A stretch of DNA of 64,000 nucleotides from Cordia subcordata. Taxonomy: Eukaryota; Streptophyta; Magnoliopsida; Boraginales; Cordiaceae. The translations under genes and the position numbers were made by a program. Each line of letters opens with the position of its first letter. The stretch's first letter is position 1. The notes beneath the pieces were generated by a model. It did no database searches, was not told where the DNA came from, and saw nothing but the letters and a program-made list of their open reading frames with translations. Below are positions 10,986-21,257 of the stretch, in pieces. The DNA lies in assembly GCA_028554755.1 (NCBI GenBank), contig JAPTOF010000007.1, positions 3,814,001 through 3,878,000 of the forward strand, read 5' to 3'.

Positions 10986-11444
10986 ATATGAGAAGGGCTG
11001 GCCTGTGCAGGAGGACATCCGTTTTGCTCAAGTTTTCTGAGGGTTTAAATGATAGCGACACTGACGGAGTTGATAACGACTCAGGGTCTGACGGAAACGA
11101 CTCCCATGTGCTAGGCGGATGCGGCAAATATGGATTGTCTGTCGAGTCCACGATTGCCCACACGAACAGCAAGACATTAACCTTTGCAGAACCTGAGCCT
11201 TCCAATCTGGGAAGTGTGTTTGGTTCTCGCCTCGTTGTATGCCCCCGCTCATTTATTCATGCAATGTTAAAGTATTAATTTTCATAAGCAATGCAGAGGC
11301 ACTCAGTTGGTTACTTTATTTATTTATTTTAAAAAAGGTCTCTTATGAGTCCAGTATTTTAAAATTCATTATAAGTCATCGTCTAGAATAACTAGGAAAC
11401 CCAAGCTACGCTCACAAAAAAGCAAAAGAATAGAGTACATTTTA

Positions 11445-12115
11445 CTCCTTCATATTTGTCAAAGTCACATAAAATCTCTTGTTTTAAATTTCGCTTGTAA
11501 CCCCTTGTGGTTTTGAAAACATCCCATACTAGCCTACTCCATTAATTTTTCCATCAAAGTTAACATAGAGTTTAAACATGTCCACAATGTATTTTGAATT
11601 GTTAATACCATAAAATGCTCAAGTAAATTGGTGTAAATTCTTCCATCTGATTTAAAATGGTGTGAATTCCATCTCTAATTTGAAATAAGGTGTAGATACA
11701 CTCCTTTGGAGTGGAAATAAAAGATATATTTCCTAAATTACATAGAATACTTTATTTATATGTACTTAATTATTATTGTATATATTTGTGTTGCCTAGTA
11801 AGGGGCCATTTAAAATAAAAAATTTACATAATTTAGAAAATATATATTCAATTCGCTTACTTATTTAGGAGTGTATTTGCACTTTCTTTCAAATTAAAGG
11901 GAAAAATTTGTACCATTAAAATTAGAAGGGTGACCTGAACCAATTTACTTGAGTTTTTTTTTATTATTAACAAGTCAAGATGTATTTTTGGTGTATTGTT
12001 TACACTCTTTGTTAACTCTAATAAAAAAAACTAAGTAGGAACCAATATACAATTTTTTTTTAATCACAAAGGTATTAGTGAATTTTGAAGTGCATTTTAT
12101 TCAAAACAAAAATAT
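11445..12115. mobile_element. Large foldback (inverted-repeat) element
   Basis: Arms of about 250 bp face each other. The left segment with CAAAGTTAACATAGAGTTTA and CTCAAGTAAATTGGT is matched on the right by AACTCTTTGTTAACTC-type and CCAATTTACTTGAG sequence in reverse complement. There is no coding sequence, so it is a non-autonomous DNA transposon or MITE. I could not find the exact ends or a TSD. Confidence 0.6.
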
Positions 12116-12171
12116 GTATAGCTATTGTGTAACTACACTTTTCCCATTCTTGAGAGATTGAACCCTCGTTA

Positions 12172-12358
12172 TAGAGGGTTAGTTTGGATTAACTCTTTTT
12201 AAAAGTATTTTTTTAATAATTTTTTTAAAAAAAGTTTAACTTTTAAATAAATTTAAATTTAATTTTTAGAGTTTTAATTTTTTATAAACTAAATTAAACA
12301 CTTATTACAAAAAAAAAATAGAATGTGGTTTTTTTTATTAAAAACTAATTTAAACAAG
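12172..12358. mobile_element. A/T-run MITE, copy of a family seen several times here
   Basis: The left end TTAGTTTGGATTAACTCTTTTT and the right end AAAAACTAATTTAAACAAGC are imperfect inverted repeats around a poly-A/poly-T core. Similar elements lie at 44627, 46395 and 47893. The ends are approximate. Confidence 0.5.
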
Positions 12359-12359
12359 C

Positions 12360-13353
12360 ATAATGATCAAGTCTTACCCTCATTACCAGAATTGCCCTTG
12401 TCACGTCACATTTTTTTTTCCTGGGCATTGTCATATCACATGTGGAGCATGTGAGAACAGTTAAACCAAAAATGAAATAAATAAAGCGATACAATAAAAT
12501 ATTGACAAAAAAACAAGAAAAGTGACATCAGAATGACCCAAAAGAGGAAAATAAAAATATACAGATTGCAGACTATCAAACACAGATTACACAACACACC
12601 CACACACACACTCACTAGGAGCCTTCCGCAGGGCACCAAGAGGCAAATTCTCTTCCACACACATCAGCTCTCATTGTGTATGTGTTTGTTTATGCATTGT
12701 AATAATCAAAATTTCTTAAGCAGATTAGGTGACTTAGGAGCTAGCAGTTACTTCTATCTGCAGAAATGTCCAATCCTCAATACATGTAAATCAGTCAAAA
12801 TACAAGTGGTAGTCAACATTCTTGATCTGGGGTGTTCACTGGACCAATGAAAAATTGAATCTTTTTACTCAATTTTGACTGCTCAACCCAATCTTCATCC
12901 TCAAGACTCCTCTGGGTTTTGGTTTGTTTTGGAGGTTCTGACATAGCTCAATAGATTCATGTCTAGTAGTTCTTTCAATGGCCACTTGGTGAGTCCAATC
13001 TCTATCTTTTTCAGTTCTGTAACTAGTGATATTTTTCTGTTGTTCTCTTTTTCTTTTTTTGTTTATTTGAATGAAAGGAGATTGATTTATCCCTTGAAAA
13101 AGGAAATAAAGGAAAAAAAGACTGTTAAATCTTGGTTGGTACTGATTTTTCTCTTGCTGGTTTATTTGATTGAGTCGAATCTTCTGTTCTTGTGAGTGAT
13201 TTAACATGAATGGTTAGGAAGATTATCCATGGCCGTGGAAACATCTCTTGCATTTGCAAAATGTATGCCTGGGATACATACATTTCCAGGACCCTGCATA
13301 TTAAACATGAGTTTCGTGCAGCGAATTATGAAAAATGTTCAGTATACTTACGT
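12360..13353. other. No convincing gene; possible short exon at 12959-12988
   Basis: ATG at 12959 opens ten codons (MSSSSFNGHL) that run into a consensus GTGAGT donor at 12989, but no partner exon is visible. The rest is AT-rich with a (CA)n patch near 12597-12612. I do not call a gene. Confidence 0.3.
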
Positions 13354-13450
13354 TGTGTTTGTTATGTGCCTATCTGAAATCTTAAATATGAAAAGCATAA
13401 GCATTATGCCTTTCATATTTAAGATTTCAGGTAAGTATATAACAAACACA
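13354..13450. repeat. Near-perfect 97-bp hairpin
   Basis: The left arm TGTGTTTGTTATGTGCCTAT continues through CTGAAATCTTAAATATGAAA. The right arm is its reverse complement with a few mismatches (TTTCATATTTAAGATTTCAG, then ATAACAAACACA). The loop is only a few bases near 13400. It is either a very short MITE or a foldback that could make a hairpin RNA. Confidence 0.85.
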
Positions 13451-13675
13451 GCATTAATGCGTCTTTAGCAAATGTTGTGTATGCATAGTCTATATTTCTG
13501 AAAGAGAAGAAAGATTAGGGGAAACAGATTTTACTTCTAACTTCTAAGTTCCGAGATCATTGTCCTATAATAAATTAGTGAACTTTCATGTGAAGTGGGC
13601 TATTTAGGTGTACTTAGGCTCATGAGTTATGGTACGTAGCCTGATCTTCTGTCTTCTACTTTTTGACCCTATAGT

Positions 13676-13770
13676 ACGAGGTAGGACTACGTATAGGACC
13701 CCAAAATGGTTCCAACTCTTCTCTAGATACTGCCCATAGTGGAAGCTTTGTGACAGTGGCTGCGCTTAGT
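13676..13770 (+). mobile_element. Diverged Au-type SINE 3' half
   Basis: The order GGACTACGTATAGGACC, TGGTTCCAACTCTTC, then CCCATAGTGGAAGCTTTGTG matches the 3' body of plant Au-like SINEs (CTGCGTA...GACCC...GGTCC...TTCCCC...GCATAGCGGGAGCTTNGTGC) with many changes. The tRNA-related 5' half is not recognisable. The assignment rests on recall of the family consensus. Confidence 0.5.
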
Positions 13771-13774
13771 GCTC

Positions 13775-15070
13775 CCTCCGCATTGCTATATGTATGTTGT
13801 GCCCGTGAACAAAAGTTGTGTAATTTAACTGTTTGCTTTTGTAATAGCTATCTTTAATTATTTGTTCGTTTAATGTTTAAAAGGAGAAACCGAGGAGTTG
13901 TGTGGCGTTTGTGAAGCTGTAAACTACTGACTTCATGGGTGAATGCTAGAATCAACATTTGTATAAAAAGATTTATATCTCAACCTAATACTACTGTGAA
14001 TTGCTAATAGGTATGTTAATGTAATGATGTTCTCCTCTTCATCCCTTGCCCAATATAGTAACATTTGTAAAAATGATCATATGGTTTGATGGCTGCTCTG
14101 AGTAGATCCAATAATCTACTTATCTAAATTGGTTTCATCTGATTGGTTAAAAAGAACAACATGTCTGCTTTCAAAGTTTGGTAAATGCAAGGAGAAAAAG
14201 AGAACTAGGGACAAAAGAAAAATAAAAGGAAGCTCTGTTTTCTATACTTCCGTTCATTGATATTGCTATTACCTTATGTCTTTTAGAGTAAACTAGAGTA
14301 GTTCCCTATAGTGTCAATAAGTTTCTACTTTGAACTTCCATTGGAATTCCTTGTGCAATATGTGGCTTAAATCTTCTTCTTCTGGTTAGAAGGACTAATT
14401 TTTAGCATTAGCAATCTAGGATAAGGGTTCTACTATTCTTGTTTTGGCAATAACGGGTAAGGAATATGAAAAAAATGTTACTTTTGATGGAATTAAAAAT
14501 GTAAATCACAGTCTAATAGTTGTGAAGGTTACATTGTGTTCTTGCTAGTTATTGCACTGTGTTCTTGTTAGTTATCTTACCTAATGAATGGGTGGATCTC
14601 TATTTCTCCTTGTTTGTTAGGTGAAATAGCTTCAAATGAGTAGGATGCAGAACTGTTGGATGCAACTTTTCTTTTGTTTTGTCCTTGATATCATTTGTTT
14701 CTACATCTTTCATTCTCCTTAATGGTCAGGGAAAAGCAACTTTCTACCTGTTTGACTATTTGAGTATTTTTGTTATTGGTGCTTTAAGAGTGGTGACTCA
14801 TTTAAAGGATACTAACTAGTCATTGAATCAAGGTAGGTTGTGGCTTAAAATAGGAAGATTGTGGTTTTTACCTCTGCCTTTCTGTTTTGATTGAAACTAT
14901 AAAATTCAAAGCTTGCTATTAGAAATTATTTCCGATATACCTATCTTTTTGTCATTTCACTATATTATACTTTTGTTTTCGGTTGAAGCAAGCAGAACTG
15001 ATGAATTTCTTTGGATGTCTTTATTTACTTTGAAGCCAAATGCATCACGTGCTTAATTTTATCTGCTTTC
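13775..15070. other. Intergenic DNA, no gene recognised
   Basis: AT-rich sequence with stops in all frames and no RNA gene or clear repeat structure that I can see. Confidence 0.4.
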
Positions 15071-15077
15071 TGACATT

Positions 15078-15454
15078 ATGGGTAGAGGTAGAGGAAAGGA
15101 AACAAGCCAACTGCATCTAACCATGGTGATCCTGGAAGTGGTGAGGAAGAAAAAATTCCGGCACAGAAAAGTAGGGGAAGGCCTCAGAAAACACATAAAG
15201 ACGAGATAGACGAGGAAGAAGAAGAGAAAATAGATGAGGAAGATAGTGAAGATGCAAAAACGGGCACATCTAAGAAAGATTTGGTTAGTCATACTGCAGC
15301 AGAGTATGGGAAAAAGAGGAAATGGACTTCCCAAGCAAAGGAGCAAATGGTGAAAGAGGAAAATGCTCATGGAACTAGATCAAGCACAGACGAATCAAGC
15401 AGGTCAAATGGTTTTCGCCACAACGGGAACAGGCGAAAAAACCAGCCTCCTTGA
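15078..15454 (+). pseudogene. Small acidic AT-hook protein, frameshifted copy
   Basis: ATG 15078 starts MGRGRGK, then a one-base loss moves the rest into another frame. That frame reads through SGEEEKIPAQKSRGRPQK (an AT-hook core RGRP), an acidic run (DEEEEEKIDEEDSED), a KKRKW basic patch, and RSSTDESSRSNGFRHNGNRR before a TGA at 15452-15454. It resembles an uncharacterised plant AT-hook protein whose C-terminus is longer, so the 3' end also appears truncated. No intron interrupts it, so a retrocopy or captured fragment is possible. The role of the parent, chromatin binding, is inferred only from the AT-hook. Confidence 0.6.
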
Positions 15455-16352
15455 TATATGCACAATCTTGAATCTATATGTATAAAACCCTATCTACTAC
15501 TCAAATCACTCACTGATATCAGATAATTTTCTTATCACATTCAGTTTTCTGTCAAAATCAAAGGCAACAGATCATAGAGATAAGATGTGTCTTTTGCCCA
15601 TTTGTCTTCATTTTCCTTTCTCCTCTTGATGGAACCTTATGATGTTATTCCTGGAATCCTGGTTCCAAATTTGTTTTTCTTTTTTGGGTATCAAAGATCC
15701 TTACTCTTTAGTGACTTCTCTAGGAAAAACCATCGGAAGTAGCTATCTCTGCAATTGTATTATGATCATATCCATGTTATTGTTGAATCTGAAACTGAGA
15801 ATAGCTACCTTTGGCCACTGTACCATTTGTTTTATTCAAGCTACTTCTACTAGAACTTGGGTTTGTAATTTGTCTATATTGTTTTATATCATTGGTAATT
15901 GTGAAAGAGGATATTTAGCCAGAGAAAGAATCATTTCTCATTAATTCTGAAGAAAGAGTACATCCAGTATTTGTAGAAGTTACAGGAGCTGTATTGACAG
16001 TCATAACTAACTAACAGCCTAACTCCACTACTAACAACAATAACTAACCATACAGCTGGCATATTCTAGAAGCATCACTGTTCTGTTATCCTAGTCTATT
16101 AGTAATCAATGCCGGGGTATCATCATTCAGCCGTAATTTGAGTATTTATGATATGCTTTCCCTGTAAACATGTTTTTATAAGCTTGTGACTAGTAGTTAC
16201 AAACTGTAGGCTTTACGGTTGTTTGACAACAAACTGCAATCTCTTATGGGCTAGTTTATAAAGAGACTGCTTCAATTTATTATATCATTACTTCATTTTT
16301 ATGTTTGATTTTCAAATTTGTTCTTTGGGGACTTTTATGACTTTGCTTCTAG
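15455..16352. other. Non-coding stretch before the callose synthase exons
   Basis: AT-rich, intron-like sequence that ends in a TTTGCTTCTAG acceptor at 16342-16352. I searched it for upstream callose synthase exons and recognised none. Confidence 0.4.
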
Positions 16353-16808
16353 ATATTGGATGAGGCTGGTGCGCAGAAGGGTTTTCTAAAGGCTCTTGAC
16401 AACTACATAGAGTGGTGTTCTTCTTTGGAGATAGACCCATTTTGGGGCAAGTATGTGATCTCGAGGCTGCAGAACAACTTGTTAAACCCTAAAAAAGGAC
16501 AATGGCAAATTTCTGACTTCTCAAATGTTTTCTGTGTTTTGCAGTCTTGAGAATTTTGGCAAGGAGAAAAAGTTTCTGTTTATTTCATTATACTTCCTGA
16601 TACGGGGTGGAGCTGCCCATGTTCCATTTCCTCCGGAGTGCTTGTGCTGCATTTTTCATCATGTAAGGCGTATGAGGTCTATATGGTCTCCTTTTGTTTA
16701 TAAGAAGATTAGACAGAATGAAGAAAGTATCTCATTGATTATAATGGTTTGAGTACAATAGGTTCAGCTATTTATTGCTTGCAATGTACACTAGAATCTG
16801 TTCGTTAG

Positions 16809-16898
16809 TTACAATACTTGCACATGCTATAATGCCAGCTGTTTACTAATATATTACAATACTTGCACATGCTATAATGCCAGCTGTTTACTAATATA
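16809..16898. repeat. Tandem duplication, two 45-bp units
   Basis: The unit beginning TTACAATACTTGCACATGCT and ending CTGTTTACTAATAT occurs twice head to tail with almost no difference. It lies in the intron between callose synthase-like exons two and three, so it is a recent local duplication. Confidence 0.9.
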
Positions 16899-17049
16899 AC
16901 TCCGGCTGTCATAACTAATAAAGCCTTGATAACTAGCCTGAACCTGAGACTTCTACTTGTTCATTATCAGTTTCTTAATTAAGCTACATTGCGCTTTCCT
17001 TGTCATTCCTGTTTCTGGAGCTCGGCATGTGATTACAAGTCATGGCTTA

Positions 17050-17245
17050 TATGCTTGTTTCCAGTCACAGTTTTCTTGTGGATATATATTATTGGGGAAA
17101 AATTTTTCAGAATTTAATGTCACCTTGCTTGTGGCTGACTAATATATCTGTTTCCAGTCACAGTGTTCTTGTGGATATACATTATTGGGGTAATTTTTTC
17201 AGAATTATTCTCACCTTGCTTTTGGCTGACTAATATGTCTGTTTC
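17050..17245. repeat. Tandem duplication, about 97-bp units
   Basis: Two units share CTGTTTCCAGTCACAG, TTCTTGTGGATATA, TATTGGGG, TTTTTCAGAATT, TCACCTTGCTT and GGCTGACTAATAT. A partial third copy starts at about 17238. It is inside the same intron as the 45-bp duplication. Confidence 0.85.
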
Positions 17246-18827
17246 CAATTATGGTTTCTTGGAGCAAAGATCTCAATATTTATTGTCACCTTTGCCCATT
17301 TCTTTTCCTATTGCCATATAATTCCAGGAATGAAATGCTCGTTACTTCAATTTCTCTTCACAAGTGCTATGTCTACTTCTTGTGCATTCTATATAAACTA
17401 ATGTGTTTCTAAGGAGAACAATTTTTTTGTTTTTTAAAAATAAATGCTGTTAAACTTTGCTAGACTTGTGGTATGGGGACTGCACATTTTGTCTATTTTC
17501 ATTTAGAAGAAATGTACTCATTTAAGACATGTTGTAGTGATGATATTGTGAAGGACACAACTTAGGCATTTAGTTAGAATTGCCGTTAATTATGCACTTG
17601 TTACGAATAGAGTTAATTAAGTCTGGTTGGTTGGTTAGTCAGGTATTGACTGATTTTTTGAGTGTTGACTAATGGAACCAACAATACTTGCTCTCCAAGT
17701 ATCCTAAGCTGGTATACATATCTGGACTTTTTTCCGGAGGTAATCAATCATTTTAATCATCAAAAGATCATTTCTCTCTCTCTCTCTCTATAAATGCTAT
17801 CAGAGGTCATGGGCACCCATTTAAAAATCCATTAAAAACCGCGTGTAGACTCTAAACAAATTACGTCTTCACGTGAGGGGGCATGTTTAGCACAACGACA
17901 AATACAACAAACCCGTTTCTAAAAGTTTAAACTTTTAGTTGAGGTGGTAATATAGCAGATATCTTCTCCCATTTGTTCTCTTGCCCTTCTTTTCCCAATT
18001 TAAAAGTTTACAGTCAAGGCTACTCTTAGTACTATCATTGTTCTCGTGTGAAATTTATTTGCTTAATTTTGTTATCTTGAACTGCTCGTGCATTTTCAGA
18101 GATAATTTCATTTATGCTTTCGCTTCTAATTGTATCACTAAAAGTTAGAGTTGACTCTTCGAATTTTTATTCAACATAAACATTGTTTTAATGGACAGAT
18201 GGGAACGGAATTGGAAGAAATATTGAGGCAAAAAGTAGCTCAGCCAGCAGGCAATTGTGTTTCTGAAAACAGTGTTTCTTTTGTGATCAAGTAATACGTC
18301 CTCTTTATGAGGTCATTCCTGCAGTATGTCTCGCATCTCTCATATTTTTCTTTTTTGTGAACTTCCCTCAGTGTTGGAAAGCATAATTTCTATCAACCTA
18401 AGCAGCTTAATTCCGTGCCATATGTTCTATTATTCTTTTTTTGCATCAAATCACTTTTGCTCTTGTAGATGGCCTCTGTACCCATCTGATTAACCTTGAT
18501 GTCTTGCTAGAGTAGTGCTATTACGTTGAATGCATTAGTGATCCAAGCATGGCTAGTGAACTGAAGTTCTGCTGGTACTGTTATTACTATATAAAGTTCT
18601 TGCTTTTTAGTGTCTAATGCACTTATTGTATTTGTTAGCTTATGTGTAGTACAGTTGTACTGTTATGCCTCCTGTAACATTAGTTAGTTAAATGTGACGT
18701 GTTCATTAGGAGATCAGTTAGTTACGTAACTCGTATGATAATTTTCTATTTTTCCAGAACAAAAAAAAAAAAATTCATTTGGTTAGGTATTTGTGATGTT
18801 ATTCTCAAAAAATAATTCTAAAAAATA

Positions 18828-18922
18828 GGAATGAGGAAGTAGCTCAAGTGATTGTGACTACTCTCATGAGTAAGGTCCTAGATTTAATCCCATAGGGTTG
18901 AGGGTTTGACCCAAAAAAAATT
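18828..18922 (+). mobile_element. tRNA-derived SINE-like sequence with A tail
   Basis: An A-box-like AGTAGCTCAAGTG is followed about 30 bases later by a B-box-like GGTCCTAGATTTAATCCC, and the unit ends in GACCCAAAAAAAA. This is the layout of a tRNA-derived SINE. The boxes are diverged and no TSD was found. Confidence 0.45.
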
Positions 18923-19318
18923 AGAAAACTGTTACTTCAAAAACAAGAAAAGATAAAATACCTTTTAGATGTTTTCAATGTTTTTTGTTTCTCTGTAGTC
19001 AGAAAACAAGGAGAACAGTTTTTCATTAATGACAATATCGTAATATTATTATGGAACACATAGAAAAACAAAATTCCTATCAATTTTCACAAATCCACCA
19101 TTTTTCTCTTCTTGAGCCTTTTCCTTCGTTTCTTATCCTCCAATTATGCCATCAAATCAAGATATTATATAATATTTTGAATTTAATGCATGTTCACAAT
19201 CTTTACATTATATGTGTGTGTAACTAGAATCACATGCTTCGATTGCTATGAGTGTATTAATTTATGTTAAAATTTTGATCCCATAAATCATGTATCTAAT
19301 TTTTTTTCTTGGTTGAAC
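18923..19318. other. AT-rich DNA flanking a solo LTR
   Basis: No gene or repeat structure is recognised. The last bases lead into the ATGTA target duplication at 19319. Confidence 0.4.
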
Positions 19319-20265
19319 ATGTACGTTGAGCTTATTGGTTTTAATCATGTTAATTATGTTTTGATGATGCCATAATTGCATTGTATTAATCAATTACTAC
19401 TATTGGAGTATCTTGTACATCTTATTTAGTAGCTAATTGAGCAAGGAGAAGACTATTGAGCAAAGGCAATTGAGCAAAAAGAATGGAGCATGAAGATTGA
19501 AGTACTATGGAGCTTACTTAGAGTTTTAGTATAGTTCTTATTTCTTAACTTTTGTTAAATTGATCTTAGTACATAGGCAAATGATATGCGCTTCATAACT
19601 TATTGCATTGCATGTATACTCATTCACTTTACTTACAGTTTTTGGATTTTTATATAGTTGATCATCTTTTCTCTTTAACATATGTGCATATGTCATACCT
19701 AGTACACTCTCTTACTTCAAATCATCATCTTTATAGGAGATCATGTGCATACACTAACATGAAATGTCTTTTCTTGCAGAAAATTAAGTCTTAAGGTTTA
19801 TATATATGTATTATGGAGTTGCATGTACAGTAGAACTTACTATTGCATTGGTATTTGACACTTTTGATGCATATATAAGGTTATATATATATGCATATAT
19901 GTATATATTTGTAAGAAATCTACAATAAAAGTGCATTATCCTGTATATAAGCTTTATAATATAGGTATATCAGCATTCTTGTGTAAGATAGATACCTGTA
20001 GGATAATACTATTATATGTAGAAGCCTTTCCATGCACAAAATCTAGAAAAATCATGTTGAGTGATGATTTGAACCTTGCATTTAATGTTTGCATTCTTGG
20101 TTGGTGTAAGCTTTTATTGTGATATGATATTATCAACATTAGTTGTTGTTTTGAGCTGTTAAAAGTTTGCAAAAAAACGTGCCACTGTATATTAGGTATA
20201 AAAGTTACTTTTTAAAAAAGCAAAATCAACTTTTTTACCTTGTTTTTGTAGGTATCAACTGAGAT

Positions 20266-20281
20266 AGCTGGTCGACCAGCT
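20266..20281. promoter_or_regulatory. Perfect 16-bp palindrome in the solo LTR
   Basis: AGCTGGTCGACCAGCT is fully self-complementary. It shares the core GGTCGACC and overall layout with the palindromes at 5379 and 5443. Degenerate partners (TTGACCGATAAGG, TTGACCGGT, CAACCGGTAAACC) follow between 20335 and 20412, upstream of the TATA box at 20463. Confidence 0.8.
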
Positions 20282-20462
20282 CAGTCAACCGACAGAAACA
20301 TAGAGGCTTTTCTCTCTACCGGCTAAGTTAGGCAATTGACCGATAAGGCCTTTTAGCTCTTTGTTACTATCGGCTGAGCTAGGGGGTTGACCGGTACAAT
20401 CAACCGGTAAACCTTTTGAGCTCTATAAAAATTTGACCATTAGGATTTTCACTTTTTGGCAT

Positions 20463-20470
20463 TATAAATA
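20463..20470 (+). promoter_or_regulatory. TATA box of the solo LTR
   Basis: TATAAATA about 180 bases downstream of the palindrome fits the U3/R boundary of a Copia LTR in plus orientation. Confidence 0.6.
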
Positions 20471-21165
20471 CACTTATCACCTCCCAACTTAGAATATAAC
20501 TTGATCAAGACACTCTTTGCAATCTAACAAGCATTAAAATCATTCTCTCTTACTTATTTATCACATTAATTGCTATCTTCATTGATTGCTTATCATTTGC
20601 ATTCATTGATCAAGTAACTAAGAGCTCATATATTACTTATCTAGTTAGAGCAATATAGAAAGTTTTAAACACCTCTTGTACTCTTGCTCATTAGAAGTTC
20701 TTGTACTCCAAATTTTTACTATTTCATTGGGTGAGTGTTTTGCCCTTAGACAGAATAGTTTGTGAGAAACCTACTGTCAAGAGTGAAGAGTTAAAGTCTT
20801 CAAGTATTGAGTGAATACTTATGGCCTTTGTGGTAAAACAAGGTTTGTGAATGTTATTTTACACTTCTACAACATAAGTCAATTCACCAGTGGAGTTTCC
20901 GAAATCTCAAGGGAAGACCTTAAGCAGTGGACTAGGCCATCAGGAGTTCAAAGCATTCTAAATCACTAAGCTTGATTCTCTAACTCTAAACTCTTTATAT
21001 TTCAAGTATTATTTTCTTATATTGTATCTATTATTACTTGAAATATTTGAGAAGAGTTTTTAGTGCTTAATTGTTCCATTAATCCAACCCCTCCCCCCCC
21101 CCCCCCGCTTGGATTCATTCTTTGGGCAACAATGTATCCATTTGAATATATTGTTTTGCGTAAAC

Positions 21166-21257
21166 CAAATACTACTATATAGATTGATTATAGTGTTTCA
21201 TTAAAAAGTAACAAATACTACTATATAGATTGATTATAGTGTTTCATTAAAAAGTAA
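21166..21257. repeat. Tandem duplication, two identical 46-bp units
   Basis: The unit beginning CAAATACTACTATATAGATT occurs at 21166-21211 and 21212-21257 with no visible difference. It sits just right of the solo LTR and is therefore a young local duplication. Confidence 0.92.

Larger units (their letters stand above)
8870..11279 (+). mobile_element. Decayed Gypsy-type LTR retrotransposon remnant
   Basis: The block is more GC-rich than its surroundings. It holds a repeat array at 8976-9110, an LTR-like promoter with TATAAATAGA at 9896-9905, and downstream a frame that resembles the putative gypsy-type transposon domain (Pfam Transposase_28). I could not find a second LTR, a clear primer-binding site or a TSD, so both ends are approximate. 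Pol is absent. Confidence 0.55.
16353..18323 (+). pseudogene. Callose synthase (GSL family) fragment, three exons
   Basis: Three exon-like pieces keep GT/AG borders and compatible phases: 16353-16450, 16545-16662 and 18199-18323. The first reads GFLKALDNYIEWCSSLEIDP, the second GKEKKFLFISLYFLI then RGGAAHVPFPPECLCCIFHH, the third TELEEILRQKVAQPAGNCVS. This matches the region before the first membrane block of 1,3-beta-glucan synthases of the GSL/CALS type. The usual I-W-G-E-A-A-N motif is changed to I-R-G-G-A-A-H. In the third exon a one-base indel after NSVSF forces a stop; the CDQVIRPLYEV continuation is in another frame. No other exon of this roughly 1900-residue protein is nearby, so it is a relic or captured fragment. 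Confidence 0.75.
19324..21131 (+). repeat. Solo LTR, Sirevirus-like Copia, 1808 bp
   Basis: The sequence runs from CGTTGAGC to GGGCAACA and is flanked on both sides by ATGTA (19319-19323 and 21132-21136), a 5-bp TSD. The termini form a short inverted repeat (CGTTG/CAACA); the first base has probably changed from T. There is no primer-binding site or internal region after the right end, so the internal part and one LTR were lost by LTR-LTR recombination. A TATAAATA box lies at 20463, and a poly-C run at 21086-21106 near the 3' end mirrors the poly-C at the inner end of the 4708-6081 LTR. The 16-bp palindrome at 20266 supports the lineage call. Confidence 0.88.

Noticed and set aside
10913..11278. 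121-codon open frame as a separate gene
   Set aside because: It overlaps and continues the Gypsy-type gag-like region in a shifted frame; its Asp/Ser-rich tail fits that element.
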